Below, piece by piece: positions 36,636-45,805 of a stretch of DNA of 64,000 nucleotides. The stretch comes from Acrocarpospora macrocephala. GTDB lineage: Bacteria; Actinomycetota; Actinomycetes; Streptosporangiales; Streptosporangiaceae. The translations under genes were made by a program, and so were the position numbers. Position 1 is the stretch's first letter, and each line of letters opens with the position of its first letter. The stretch spans positions 32,499 to 96,498 of the forward strand of contig NZ_BLAE01000044.1 in assembly GCF_009687865.1 (NCBI RefSeq), read 5' to 3'. The notes beneath the pieces are model-generated. The model did no database searches, was not told where the DNA came from, and worked only from the letters and a program-made list of their open reading frames with translations.

Positions 36636-37235
36636 GTGCGTGAACTGCTGCTGGGGCTCGGGCTCGGCCTGGGCGCCGGACTCTCGCCGGGGGCTCTGCT
36701 CAGCCTGGTGATCACGGCCAGCCTGCGCGGCGGCTTCCCGGCGGGACTGCGGATCGCGTGCGTTCCGCTCCTGTCCGACCTGCCGGTCGTGCTGCTCACG
36801 ATCACCGCTGTCGGGGCGCTGCCGGAGGCCTTCCTGCGCGGGCTGTCCCTGGCCGGTGGGGCGTACGTCGTGTTCCTCGGCGTGCAGGGCTTACGTGACG
36901 CCCGCACGGCCGAGCCCCCTACTCCCGGCGACGGCGTTCCCGCCCAGGTGCTCAAGGGCGTGGTCGTCAACATGCTCAACCCGCATCCCTGGCTGTTCTG
37001 GGCCACCGTCGGCGCGCCGATCTTCGTCGCCGCCTGGGACGCCGGGCCCGCGGGCGCGGTGGCGTTCGTGTTCGGCTTCTACCTGATCCTGGTCGGCTCC
37101 AAGGTGGGGCTGGCCGGGCTGATCGGCGCGGGGCGGCACCGGGTGGGCGTGCGCGGCTACCGCCTGCTGCTGGCCGCCAGCAGCGTGCTGCTCGCCGGAG
37201 CGGGCGTGGTCCTCATCGGCTCCGGGCTGACCTGA
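36636..37235 (+). CDS. LysE-family amino acid exporter
   Basis: A 199-residue membrane protein with six hydrophobic segments and the LysE/RhtB motifs: GLGAGLSPGALLSLV near the start, GGAYVVFLGVQGLRDA, and the VVNMLNPHPWLFW motif. It probably exports an amino acid or related solute. GTG start, with GGAGG 4 bp upstream. Its last 23 bp overlap the end of the convergent amino acid permease gene. Confidence 0.87.
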   Translation: MRELLLGLGLGLGAGLSPGALLSLVITASLRGGFPAGLRIACVPLLSDLPVVLLTITAVGALPEAFLRGLSLAGGAYVVFLGVQGLRDARTAEPPTPGDGVPAQVLKGVVVNMLNPHPWLFWATVGAPIFVAAWDAGPAGAVAFVFGFYLILVGSKVGLAGLIGAGRHRVGVRGYRLLLAASSVLLAGAGVVLIGSGLT

Positions 37236-38673
37236 CCCGGCTGTGCCGGGTGCTGTAGAGGTGGTACACGACCACCCCGAGGGCCATCCAGACGATGAAC
37301 CGCGCCCAGGTCTCCACCGCCAGGTTGAGCATGAGATAGACGCAGGCCAGCACGGCGAGCGCCGGAAGCCACGGCACCAGCGGCATGCGGAACGAGCGCG
37401 GCAGGTCTGGACGGGTCCGGCGGAGGATGACCACACCCACGGACACCACCACGAACGCGAACAGCGTGCCGATGTTCACCATCTCGGCCAGCACGCGCAA
37501 CGGGATGAACCCGGCCAGCGCGGCGGTGACCAGCCCAATGATGATCGTGATCTTGTAGGGCGTGCGGTACTTCGGATGCACGCTCGCCAGCCCCCCGGGC
37601 AGCAGCCCGTCCCGGCTCATCGCGAAGAACACCCGGCTCTGCCCCAGCATCAGAATCAGGATGACGGTGGTCAGCCCCGAGATGCCGCCGACGCTGATCA
37701 CCCCCGCCAGCCACGGCTGCCCGGCCGCCTTGAACGCGTCCGCCAGCGGCGCCGTCTCGCTCAGCTGGGAGTAGTGCCGCATGCCCACCACCACCAGCGA
37801 CACCGCCATGTACAGCACCGTGCACACGCCGAGCGAGGCGATGATGCCGATCGGCAGGTCACGATGCGGGCGGCGGGTCTCCTCCGCGGCGGTGGCGACC
37901 ACGTCGAACCCGATGTAGGCGAAGAAGACCACGGCCGCCGCCGTGAAGATCCCGGCCACCCCGAACACGGTGGGCGTGACCCCGAACAGGACCTGGATCA
38001 GCGGCGCGGCCAGCCCCGAGGCGCCCTCGGTGGACTTCGCGGGCGGGATGAACGGCGTGTAGTTGGCGCCGTTCACGAAGAAGAGCCCGGCGAAGATGAC
38101 CAGCAGGATGACGGCCACCTTGATGGTCACCATGACCAGGTTGAACCGGGCGGACATCTTGATGCCGGTGACCAGCAGCCAGGTCAGCAGCAGCACGACG
38201 ATCACGGCCAGGTAGTTGAACGTCCAGCCGCCGGCCGACACGACCGGCAGGGTGACGCCGAGGCTCTCCACCACCGAGACGAAGTAGCCGGACCAGCCCA
38301 CCGACACCACGGCCGCGCCGAGCGCGAGTTCCAGCATCAGGTCCCACCCGATGATCCAGGCCGGGAACTCGCCGATCGTGGCGTAGGCGAAGGTGTAGGC
38401 CGAGCCCGCCACCGGCAGCGTCGAGGCGAACTCGGCGTAGCAGAGCGCCGCCAGCGCGCAGACGACGGCCGCCACCACGAACGACAGCGCCACCGACGGC
38501 CCCGCGTAGTTCCTGGCCGCGATGCCGGTCAGCGTGAAGATGCCGCTGCCGACGATGACGCCGATGCCGAACACAGTCAGGTCGAGCGCGCTCAGCGTGC
38601 GCTCCAGGCGATGCGTGCCGCCTTCGGCGTCCTGGATGGACTGCTCGACCGACTTGGTGCGGAAGATTTCCAC
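37213..38673 (-). CDS. Amino acid permease, APC superfamily (CAT-like)
   Basis: A 486-residue transporter with about twelve membrane helices. The first helix contains the APC motif GIGVIVGSGIFTLTG, and the family signature in a later helix is FFAYIGFDVVATAAEET. Likely a cationic or broad amino acid permease; the substrate cannot be read. GTG at 38673 follows AGGGGGC; the frame remains open to 38733 without a ribosome binding site. It lies downstream of dxs, as in Streptomyces, separated by a hairpin. Confidence 0.88.
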   Translation of the reverse strand: MEIFRTKSVEQSIQDAEGGTHRLERTLSALDLTVFGIGVIVGSGIFTLTGIAARNYAGPSVALSFVVAAVVCALAALCYAEFASTLPVAGSAYTFAYATIGEFPAWIIGWDLMLELALGAAVVSVGWSGYFVSVVESLGVTLPVVSAGGWTFNYLAVIVVLLLTWLLVTGIKMSARFNLVMVTIKVAVILLVIFAGLFFVNGANYTPFIPPAKSTEGASGLAAPLIQVLFGVTPTVFGVAGIFTAAAVVFFAYIGFDVVATAAEETRRPHRDLPIGIIASLGVCTVLYMAVSLVVVGMRHYSQLSETAPLADAFKAAGQPWLAGVISVGGISGLTTVILILMLGQSRVFFAMSRDGLLPGGLASVHPKYRTPYKITIIIGLVTAALAGFIPLRVLAEMVNIGTLFAFVVVSVGVVILRRTRPDLPRSFRMPLVPWLPALAVLACVYLMLNLAVETWARFIVWMALGVVVYHLYSTRHSRVRSARSR

Positions 38674-38701
38674 CGGCGCCCCCTGATCAGGACACTTCCC
38701 G

Positions 38702-38731
38702 GCCGGGCGCGCGAGAATCAGCGCGCCCGGC
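38702..38731 (-). terminator. Hairpin between dxs and the permease gene
   Basis: An 11-bp perfect stem (GCCGGGCGCGC) around an 8-nt loop (GAGAATCA), 18 bp after the dxs stop. It would end or attenuate dxs transcripts before the permease. Confidence 0.75.
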
Positions 38732-38748
38732 AAAGGAGTGTCGGGGGA

Positions 38749-40629
38749 TCAGGTGAGGGCCGGGCTGCGCTTGGCGATCCCCTCGGTGATCTCCCGGGCC
38801 AGGTCCTGGCCGGTCAGCCCGAACTCGACCAGCAGCTTCGGCCGCTTCGCGTGGTCCAGGAACCGCTGCGGAATGCCGTAGGTCCGCACCGGGACGTCCA
38901 CGTCCGCGTCGCGCAGCGCGCGGGCCACCGCGTCGCCGCTCGCGCCGACCCGGCCGTTGTCCTCCACCACCACGACCAGCTTGTACGCCGCCGCCTCCCG
39001 GACCAGCTCCGGATCCAGCGGCATGACCCAGCGGGGATCCACCACGGTGACGCCGATGCCCTGCGCGGCCACCAGCGAGGACGCCTCCAGGCAGACCTCC
39101 GCCATCGGGCCCACCGCGACCAGCAGCACGTCCTTCTCGGCGGGGGCGGCGCGCAGCACGTCCATCCGGCCGAGGGTGGCCACCGGCTCGAACTCGCGGA
39201 CCACGGCGCCCTTCGGGTAACGGATGACCGACGGCCCGTCCGAGATGTCCAGGCACTCCCGGAGCAGCTCCCGCAGCCGGGACGCGTCCCGCGGGGCCGC
39301 CACCGACAGGCCGGGGATGACCTGCAGGATCGACAGGTCCCACATGCCGTTGTGGCTGGGCCCGTCGTCACCGGTGACACCCGCCCGGTCCAGCACGACG
39401 GTGACCGGCAGCCGGTGCAGCGCCACGTCCATCAGCAGCTGGTCGAAGGCCCGGTTGAGGAAGGTCGAGTAGACCGCGACCACCGGGTGCAGGCCGCCCA
39501 GGGCGAGCCCGGCGGCCGAGGTGAGCGCGTGCTGCTCGGCGATGCCGACGTCGAAGATGCGGTCCGGGTAGGCCTCGCCGAACTCGGCCAGGCCGGTCGG
39601 GTGCAGCATGGCCGCGGTGATCGCGACCACGTCCTCCCGCTCCGCGCCGATGCGGACCATCTCCTCGGTGAACACGTTGGTCCACCCGTACGCCTTCGGG
39701 GTCTCCTCGCCGGTCACCACGTCGAAGGGCTGCGGGGCGTGGAAGCAGTCCTCCTCGTGGTTCTCCGCCGGGGTGTAGCCGTGGCCCTTGGTGGTGAGCA
39801 CGTGCACGATGACCGGGCCGCCGAAACCCTTGGCCTTGCGCAGCGCGGTCTCCACGGCCTGCTCGTTGTGGCCGTCGATGGGGCCGACATACTTCAGGCC
39901 GAGGTCCTCGAACATGGCCTGGGGGGCGATGATGTCCTTGATGCCCTTCTTGATGCCGTGGAGTGTGTCGTACAGCACCGGGACGTTGCCGAAGCGGTCC
40001 TTCACGAACTCCAGGACCTGCTCGTAGTTCTGGGTGACCCGGAGTTTGGCCAGGTGGGTGGCGAGGCCGCCGATCGTGGGCGAATACGACCTGCCGTTGT
40101 CGTTGACCACGATGACCAGCGGCAGGTCCTTGTTGGCGGCGATGTTGTTGAGCGCCTCCCAGGCCATGCCGCCGGTGAGGGCGCCGTCGCCGATCACCGC
40201 CACCACGGTGCGGTCGCGCTGACCGCGCAGCTTGACGGCCTTGGCCAGGCCGTCGCCGTAGGAGAGCGCGGTGGAGGCGTGCGAGTTCTCCACCAGGTCG
40301 TGCTCGGACTCGGCCTGGCTGGGGTAGCCGGACAGGCCGCCCTGCTGGCGGAGCGTGCCGAACCGGCCGGCCCGGCCGGTGAGCATCTTGTGCACGTAGG
40401 ACTGGTGGCCGGTGTCGAAGACGATCGGGTCGTGCGGGGAGTCGAAGACGCGGTGCAGGGCGATGGTCAGCTCGACGACCCCCAGATTGGGGCCGAGATG
40501 TCCACCGGCGCCCGATCCCGCCACGGACGAGACGAGCAGGTCGCGGATCTCCGCCGCGAGCTCTGGCAGGTCCCGCGGGTCAAGTCGTTTGAGGTCGTCC
40601 GGTCCGCTCACTGACTCCAGTAGCCCCAC
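38749..40629 (-). CDS. dxs: 1-deoxy-D-xylulose-5-phosphate synthase
   Basis: A 626-residue thiamine-diphosphate enzyme, the first step of the MEP isoprenoid pathway, condensing pyruvate and glyceraldehyde 3-phosphate. Visible motifs: the catalytic histidine in [13 protein letters not shown], the ThDP motif [16 protein letters not shown] ending in [11 protein letters not shown], the glutamate of the pyrimidine domain in [14 protein letters not shown], and a transketolase C-terminal domain. GTG at 40629 is chosen because GGAGG lies 6 bp upstream; ATGs at 40635 and 40647 are alternatives. Confidence 0.95.
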   Translation of the reverse strand: MGLLESVSGPDDLKRLDPRDLPELAAEIRDLLVSSVAGSGAGGHLGPNLGVVELTIALHRVFDSPHDPIVFDTGHQSYVHKMLTGRAGRFGTLRQQGGLSGYPSQAESEHDLVENSHASTALSYGDGLAKAVKLRGQRDRTVVAVIGDGALTGGMAWEALNNIAANKDLPLVIVVNDNGRSYSPTIGGLATHLAKLRVTQNYEQVLEFVKDRFGNVPVLYDTLHGIKKGIKDIIAPQAMFEDLGLKYVGPIDGHNEQAVETALRKAKGFGGPVIVHVLTTKGHGYTPAENHEEDCFHAPQPFDVVTGEETPKAYGWTNVFTEEMVRIGAEREDVVAITAAMLHPTGLAEFGEAYPDRIFDVGIAEQHALTSAAGLALGGLHPVVAVYSTFLNRAFDQLLMDVALHRLPVTVVLDRAGVTGDDGPSHNGMWDLSILQVIPGLSVAAPRDASRLRELLRECLDISDGPSVIRYPKGAVVREFEPVATLGRMDVLRAAPAEKDVLLVAVGPMAEVCLEASSLVAAQGIGVTVVDPRWVMPLDPELVREAAAYKLVVVVEDNGRVGASGDAVARALRDADVDVPVRTYGIPQRFLDHAKRPKLLVEFGLTGQDLAREITEGIAKRSPALT

Positions 40630-40751
40630 TGTCATCCTCCGGTTCATCGTCGAACAGGCATGAGTCTAGTTCTCCGCTCTCATTACGCCTCCCCCACCTG
40701 GCAGGCAAACGTTTTGCCCCCTGTTGACTTGTCCCGTACGCTCCAGGTTTC

Positions 40752-41513
40752 GTGCGTATTCTGACTTTGCTGATCAGTGGAATGATCGGTGCCACTCTCC
40801 TCACCGGACCCGCGCATGCCGCGCCGGTTCCCACGGGCAAGGCCGCGCTCACCCACAACCCGCTGTACAAGACAGGCGAGTTCGACTGGACCGAGTGCAA
40901 GGAACTCGACCGGCGCCCAGACGACCTCGACTCCTACAAGCTCTACCTGGATCATCTCCTCGAATGCCTGGATCGTTCCTGGAGCGAGGAGTTCAAGCAG
41001 GCGGGCCTGAAATTCAGCAAGCCGAAAGTCCGCTACATCACCAAGAGCGTGGCCACCGGCTGCGGCAAATACCCCATCAACTACGCGGCCGGTCTGTACT
41101 GCCCGGTTAACAAGACGATGTGGGTGGCCATCAGCAAGTGGCAGCTCGCCGACCCCGCCGAGTTCACCCTGTTCAATGTGATCGCCCACGAGTACGGGCA
41201 TTACGCGCAGGATCGGGCCGGGATCCTGCCGGCCGCCATGCGCCTGCAGAAGAAGGCCCCCAAGGCCAAGCAGTACGCGATCCAGCGCCAGGTCGAGCTC
41301 CAGGCCGAGTGCTTCGCGTCCGCGTTCATCGGCAGCGTGTGGCACTCGCTCGGCCGCGAGGAGTTCGACTTCCAGGACCTGATGGACATGACCTTCGGGG
41401 ACGTGCTGCACGGCAAGACCAAGAACATCCGCTACTGGATGAAGCGCGGCTGGGACGGCAACGGCCCGAAGGTGTGCAACACCTTCACGGCTCCGGCGTC
41501 ACGCGTGTCCTGA
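40752..41513 (+). CDS. Secreted neutral zinc metallopeptidase (first paralogue)
   Basis: A 253-residue exported protein. A signal peptide ends near GPAHAA (residue 23). The zinc motif is HEYGH in NVIAHEYGHYAQDRAGI, and the third ligand is probably in QVELQAECFASAFIG, as in the YpfJ-like zinc metallopeptidase family. Cysteines at CKELDRR, LLECLD, GCGKY, LYCPV and VCNTF may form disulfides. It is followed by a paralogue 120 bp downstream; the pair has the same domain plan and C-terminal W-x-x-RG...C-N-T-(F/W). GTG start. Confidence 0.82.
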   Translation: MRILTLLISGMIGATLLTGPAHAAPVPTGKAALTHNPLYKTGEFDWTECKELDRRPDDLDSYKLYLDHLLECLDRSWSEEFKQAGLKFSKPKVRYITKSVATGCGKYPINYAAGLYCPVNKTMWVAISKWQLADPAEFTLFNVIAHEYGHYAQDRAGILPAAMRLQKKAPKAKQYAIQRQVELQAECFASAFIGSVWHSLGREEFDFQDLMDMTFGDVLHGKTKNIRYWMKRGWDGNGPKVCNTFTAPASRVS

Positions 41514-41522
41514 GCGTGTGAG

Positions 41523-41553
41523 GGGGCGTGAGTGGCGATGCCACCCACGCCCC
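41523..41553 (+). terminator. Hairpin between the two metallopeptidase genes
   Basis: GGGGCGTG pairs with CACGCCCC, then GTGG with CCAC after one mismatched pair, around a short loop; TTCTGTC follows. It should separate transcription of the paralogues. Confidence 0.65.
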
Positions 41554-41633
41554 TTCTGTCACAGTTTTGTCGCACGAATCAATATTTACTCTGCTTTACT
41601 CTTGAATACGGACTGCAATATGGTCTTGTGCCC

Positions 41634-42452
41634 ATGCGAACACCCCTCATCGCAGTAGGCCTCGGCCTGAGCGCCGTCCTGTTCATCGCGGGCACCGCGC
41701 AGGCCCAGCCGCAGGCGGCCCCCGCGCTGGCGCCGGTCGCGAAGGCACAGGTCGCGCAGGCGGGCTTCCCCACCGTGCTGACCAAGAACAAGATCTACCG
41801 GTCCGGCGCGGTCGACCCGGTCGCCTGCTCGCCCGCCGAGCCGCGCGCGGGTAGCGCGGCCGCCGTCAAGAGCTACATGCTCAAGGTGTATCGCTGCGTC
41901 AACCAGATGTGGGCGCGGCAGTTCAAGGCGGTCGGCTGGACCTACCGAGTGCCGAAGGTGGTCATCAGGACCAGCGGCACCAAGACCGTGTGCGGCAAGC
42001 TCACCAAGACCTACCGGGCGCACTACTGCTCGCAGAACCAGACGATCTACGCGATTCTCCTGTCCGACGACGTCAAGGAGCCGTTCCCGCTGGTGCTGGC
42101 CAAGACCATGGCGCACGAGATCGGGCATCACGTGCAGCAGCGTGCCGGCATCCTGATGCCCTACTACAACCTGTCCTGGAAGGCCCGCACCAAGACCGCC
42201 AAGAACCTGCTCAGCCACCGGGTGGAGCAGCAGGCCGAGTGCTTCGCCGGGGTGTTCCTGAGCGCCGTGCAGGACGCGCTGCCGGTCGACTTCGTCGAGT
42301 GGGACCACATCAACACCTGGGCGGCCAAGCACGCCAGCGACACCTTGCACGGCAAGGGCCGCAACCAGGTCTTCTGGCTGGAGCGCGGCTTCGACTCCGG
42401 TTCCCCGGCCGCCTGCAACACCTGGGTGGTCTCCAACGCGCGCGTCGCTTAG
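41634..42452 (+). CDS. Secreted neutral zinc metallopeptidase (second paralogue)
   Basis: A 272-residue exported protein with a signal peptide ending near GTAQA. The zinc motif is HEIGH in TMAHEIGHHVQQRAGI, with VEQQAECFAGVFL as the likely third-ligand helix. The same cysteine pattern as the preceding gene is seen (VYRCVNQ, VCGKL, YCSQN, ACNTW). The sequences have diverged well outside the motifs, so the duplication is not recent. The ATG at 41634 and GTG at 41628 are both possible. Its stop overlaps the convergent ROK gene stop by 4 bp (TTAG). Confidence 0.82.
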   Translation: MRTPLIAVGLGLSAVLFIAGTAQAQPQAAPALAPVAKAQVAQAGFPTVLTKNKIYRSGAVDPVACSPAEPRAGSAAAVKSYMLKVYRCVNQMWARQFKAVGWTYRVPKVVIRTSGTKTVCGKLTKTYRAHYCSQNQTIYAILLSDDVKEPFPLVLAKTMAHEIGHHVQQRAGILMPYYNLSWKARTKTAKNLLSHRVEQQAECFAGVFLSAVQDALPVDFVEWDHINTWAAKHASDTLHGKGRNQVFWLERGFDSGSPAACNTWVVSNARVA

Positions 42453-43657
42453 GTAGCGATTCTGGCCAGCACTTCCAGGGGGTCGGCGAGCACTTGGGCG
42501 AAAGCCAGCTCGGCGGCCCCCACGATGGTGGCGTCGTCCACCAGCGCCGAGGTGCGCAGCCGCAGCGACTCGCGGAAGGCCGCCAAGGTGCAGGTGTTGA
42601 GCCGGCTGCGCACCTGGGCGGCCGAGCCCAGGTAGATCTCCCGCAGGGTGCCCCCGAAGATCACGACTTCCGGGTTGAAGATGTTGACCAGGTTGGCCAC
42701 CCCGAAGCCGAGCCAGTCGCCGACCCGGTGCAGCGCGTCCTGGGCGATGATGTCGCCCTTGTCGGCGGCCTCGACCACGGCCCTGATGCCGTCCCTGCCG
42801 CGCTCGCCCCGGGCCGAGCGGCCGGCGTGCTCCAGCAGGGCCCGCTCGCCGACCTCCGCCTCCAGGCAGCCGCGCGAGCCGCAGCCGCACAGCCGCCCGT
42901 CGGGGTTGACCACCGTGTGGCCGACCTCGCCGCCGTATCCGGAGACGCCGCCGAGCAGCTGGTTGTTGACGATGATGCCGCCGCCGATGCCGACGTCGCC
43001 GTGCAGGTAGACCAGGTCGCGGCAGCCGACGCCCAGGCCGCGGGTGTGCTCGGCCAGCGCGCCCAGGTTGGCGTCGTTGCCGACCGCGACCGGCAGCCCC
43101 AGGGCCAGCTTGCCGGAGAGCGCCTCGCCGAAGGGGGCGTCCTCCAGGCCGATGTTGGGGGCGAATCTCACCACGCCATCGGATTTCCGTACCGCACCGC
43201 AGAGGGCGGCGGCGGCGCCGACGCAGACCGTGTCCGGGCGGACCTTGCGCTGCATCTGCCGGGTGAACCCGGCCAGCGTCTCGACCACCTCGGTCATGTC
43301 GAAGGAGCCCCGCGAGGTGGCCGCCTCGCGCCGGTCCAGGATCACGCCGCCGAGCCCGATCCTGGCGGCGACCAGCCGGTCCACGCCCACGTCGAAGGCG
43401 AGCACGTAGAAGCGGCCCGACTCGGGCCGCACCACCAGGGACGGGCGGCCGGCCCGGCCGGTGTCCCTGGGCAGCTCCTCGCGGACCAGGCCGGCCGCGG
43501 TGAGGTCAGCGGTGAGCGCCATGATGGTGCTCCGGTTGAGTCCCATCCGGTTGGTCAGCTCGGCCCGCGACGTCGGGCCGCCCAGGTGCACGTGCCGCAG
43601 CAGGGTGCCCAGGTTGTGACGGCGGATCTCCTCCTGGGAGGGACCTGCGCGTAACAT
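42449..43657 (-). CDS. ROK-family transcriptional regulator (Rok7B7-like)
   Basis: A 402-residue repressor. A winged helix-turn-helix (HLGGPTSRAELTNRMGLNRSTIMALTADL) precedes the sugar-kinase-like ROK domain, with the ATP-like site FDVGVDRLVAARI, and the zinc motif LCGCGSRGCLE. It is the fourth gene of the xylF-xylG-xylH-rok operon, 46 bp after xylH. In Streptomyces coelicolor the equivalent position is rok7B7 next to xylFGH, a regulator of xylose uptake and carbon control; orthology is an inference from synteny. ATG at 43657 follows GAGG. Confidence 0.88.
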   Translation of the reverse strand: MLRAGPSQEEIRRHNLGTLLRHVHLGGPTSRAELTNRMGLNRSTIMALTADLTAAGLVREELPRDTGRAGRPSLVVRPESGRFYVLAFDVGVDRLVAARIGLGGVILDRREAATSRGSFDMTEVVETLAGFTRQMQRKVRPDTVCVGAAAALCGAVRKSDGVVRFAPNIGLEDAPFGEALSGKLALGLPVAVGNDANLGALAEHTRGLGVGCRDLVYLHGDVGIGGGIIVNNQLLGGVSGYGGEVGHTVVNPDGRLCGCGSRGCLEAEVGERALLEHAGRSARGERGRDGIRAVVEAADKGDIIAQDALHRVGDWLGFGVANLVNIFNPEVVIFGGTLREIYLGSAAQVRSRLNTCTLAAFRESLRLRTSALVDDATIVGAAELAFAQVLADPLEVLARIAT

Positions 43658-43703
43658 TCGTTCTGCCTCTGGTGCCGTTCGGGGGTCTGGTGTCGCGCTC
43701 ACC

Positions 43704-44948
43704 CTATCGACGGCCGGAGGCGGACGCCCGCTTGCGGGACAGCGCGTCCACACCGGCGGACAGCAGCAGCACCGCGCCGGTGACGACATACTTGACGCTC
43801 GCGCTGTAGCCCATCAGGCCCATGCCGTTGATGACCACCGCGACCACCGCGCCGCCGAGCAGCGCGTCCAGCACCCGGCCCTTGCCGCCGAACAGGCTGG
43901 TGCCGCCGATCACGGCCGCGCCGACCGCGAACAGCAGCACGGTGCTGCCGCCGGTGTTGGGGTCCACCGAGTTGGCCCGCGAGGCGGCGATGATGCCGCC
44001 GATGGAGGCCATGAACGAGCAGATCACGAAGGCGGAGATGCGGATCCTGTCCACGTTGATACCGGCCCGGCGGGCCGCTTCCGCGTTCCCGCCGACCGCG
44101 TACACATGCCGTCCATAGGCGGTACGGCGGAGCACGAACGTCCACACGATGAGCAGCACCAGGATCACCGGCACCACGATCGGCACGCCGGTCAGCGAGA
44201 TGATCGCCGGGTTGCGGCTGCGCTCCAGGTTGAGCACGTAGACCGCGAAGCCGGACAGGACCACGAGCGTGCCGACCCGGAACGTGATGATGGCGAACGA
44301 GTCGGCCACCAGGCCGCGCCCGGTCCGCCTGCGGGCCTGGGTCAGCTGGATGCCCGCGTAGACGACCACGCCGACGGCCAGCAGCACCCAGCCGAGCAGC
44401 GGGGACAGGTTGCCGTTGGCGACGGCCAGGATGGTCTCGTCCCGGATCGAGACGTTGGTGCCCTCGTCCAGCAGGATCAGCGCCACGCCCTGGAAGGCCA
44501 GGAAGGCGGCCAGCGTGACCACGAAGGACGGGATGCCCAGCTTGGCGACGAGCCAGCCGAGCACCAGGCCGATGAGCACGCCGGTCACCATCGCGGCCAG
44601 CACGGCCGTGTACCAGGGCCAGCCCTCGTTGGTGAGCAGCACCGCCATCACGGCCGCGCAGACGCCGCTGGCGAATCCGGCGGACAGGTCGATCTCGCCC
44701 AGCAGCAGGACGAAGACCAGGCCCATCGCGATCACGGTGACGCCGGCGCCCTGGGTGAACAGGTTGGCGAAGTTGATCGGCGACAGGAACGACGGGCTCA
44801 GCCAGGCGAAGACCGCGCACAGGACGACGAGGCCGATCACCGCGGGGAGCGCGCCGAGATCGCCGCCGCGCACCCGCTCGAAGTAGTCCCGGACCTGCGA
44901 GCCGATGGCCGGAGCGCTGGTCTGCTCGGGTCTGGTTGTCGTCGTCAT
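43704..44948 (-). CDS. xylH: Sugar ABC transporter permease, XylH type
   Basis: A 414-residue permease of the ribose/xylose/branched-chain family with about ten to twelve membrane helices. The conserved loop VYAVGGNAEAARRAGINVDRIR contacts the ATPase, and LLLGEIDLSAGF is a family motif in an early helix. It forms the channel for the importer with XylF and XylG. Its start overlaps the ATPase stop (ATGA). Confidence 0.9.
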   Translation of the reverse strand: MTTTTRPEQTSAPAIGSQVRDYFERVRGGDLGALPAVIGLVVLCAVFAWLSPSFLSPINFANLFTQGAGVTVIAMGLVFVLLLGEIDLSAGFASGVCAAVMAVLLTNEGWPWYTAVLAAMVTGVLIGLVLGWLVAKLGIPSFVVTLAAFLAFQGVALILLDEGTNVSIRDETILAVANGNLSPLLGWVLLAVGVVVYAGIQLTQARRRTGRGLVADSFAIITFRVGTLVVLSGFAVYVLNLERSRNPAIISLTGVPIVVPVILVLLIVWTFVLRRTAYGRHVYAVGGNAEAARRAGINVDRIRISAFVICSFMASIGGIIAASRANSVDPNTGGSTVLLFAVGAAVIGGTSLFGGKGRVLDALLGGAVVAVVINGMGLMGYSASVKYVVTGAVLLLSAGVDALSRKRASASGRR

Positions 44949-45721
44949 GCGCTTGCTCCGTTGCCGGTTGGCAGGCCGAGCTCCCCGCTGCGTCCGGCCG
45001 TGATGAGTTCCACGATCTGGGAGTGCGTGACCTCGGAGGTCTTGACCTGGGCGGCCATCCGGCCGAGGTAGAGCGCCGCGATCCGGTCGGACACGGCGAA
45101 GACATCATTCATGTTGTGCGAGATGAGTACCACGGCCAGGCCGTTGTCGGCCAGCCTGCGGACCAGTTCGAGCACCTGCGCGGTCTGCGCCACGCCGAGG
45201 GCGGCGGTGGGCTCGTCCAGGATGACGACCTTGCTGTTCCACAGCACGGCCTTGGCGATGGCGACCGTCTGGCGCTGGCCGCCGGAGAGGCTGGAGACGT
45301 GCTGGCGAAGCGACTTCACCGTGCGCACCGAGAGCCCGGCCAGGGTCTTGGCGGCCATCTCCTCCATCGTGTCCTCGTCCAGCACCAGGCCGCTCGTGCG
45401 CTCCCGGCCGAGGAACATGTTCTGCACGATGTCGAGGTTGTCGCAGAGCGCGAGATCCTGGTAGACGATCTCGACACCCATCGCGGCGGCGTCCCTTGGC
45501 CCGCTGACGTGGACCTTCTCGCCCTCGAAGAAATACTCCCCCGAGTCCATCGGGTGGATTCCGCCGATGCACTTCACCAGCGTGGACTTACCGGCTCCGT
45601 TGTCGCCGACAAGTGCGGTCACCTCTCCGGGATACACCGAAAAAGCGACATCGTGAAGGACCTGCACGGGGCCGAAGCTCTTGTCGATTCCGCGCAGTTC
45701 CAGGACGGGTGCCTGGGACAT
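44945..45721 (-). CDS. xylG: Sugar ABC transporter ATP-binding protein, XylG type (single domain)
   Basis: A 258-residue ATPase. Walker A is ALVGDNGAGKST, the signature SLSGGQRQ, Walker B VVILDEPTAALG, and switch histidine VLISHNMND. The E. coli XylG has two ATPase domains; actinobacterial ones are single, as here, and would act as a homodimer. AGGAGA precedes the ATG at 45721. The gap from xylF contains a 17-bp perfect hairpin. Confidence 0.9.
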   Translation of the reverse strand: MSQAPVLELRGIDKSFGPVQVLHDVAFSVYPGEVTALVGDNGAGKSTLVKCIGGIHPMDSGEYFFEGEKVHVSGPRDAAAMGVEIVYQDLALCDNLDIVQNMFLGRERTSGLVLDEDTMEEMAAKTLAGLSVRTVKSLRQHVSSLSGGQRQTVAIAKAVLWNSKVVILDEPTAALGVAQTAQVLELVRRLADNGLAVVLISHNMNDVFAVSDRIAALYLGRMAAQVKTSEVTHSQIVELITAGRSGELGLPTGNGASA

Positions 45722-45741
45722 GGGCTCTCCTGGTTCCACAG

Positions 45742-45792
45742 TGGTACGGCTTGCGCCCTTTGACTGCGATGCTTCGGGCGCAAGCCGTACCA
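45742..45792 (-). promoter_or_regulatory. Intercistronic hairpin between xylF and xylG
   Basis: TGGTACGGCTTGCGCCC and its exact complement, 17 bp each, with a 17-nt loop, wholly in the 84-bp gap. Such hairpins after binding-protein genes stabilise the upstream transcript or partly terminate, keeping XylF in excess of the membrane components. Confidence 0.7.
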
Positions 45793-45805
45793 GATCGGAA
45801 TGTGA

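Noticed and set aside
37243..40614. 1123-codon plus-strand frame opposite the permease and dxs
   Set aside because: Antisense shadow over two well-supported genes; composition is Arg/His/Gly/Gln-rich with no domain.
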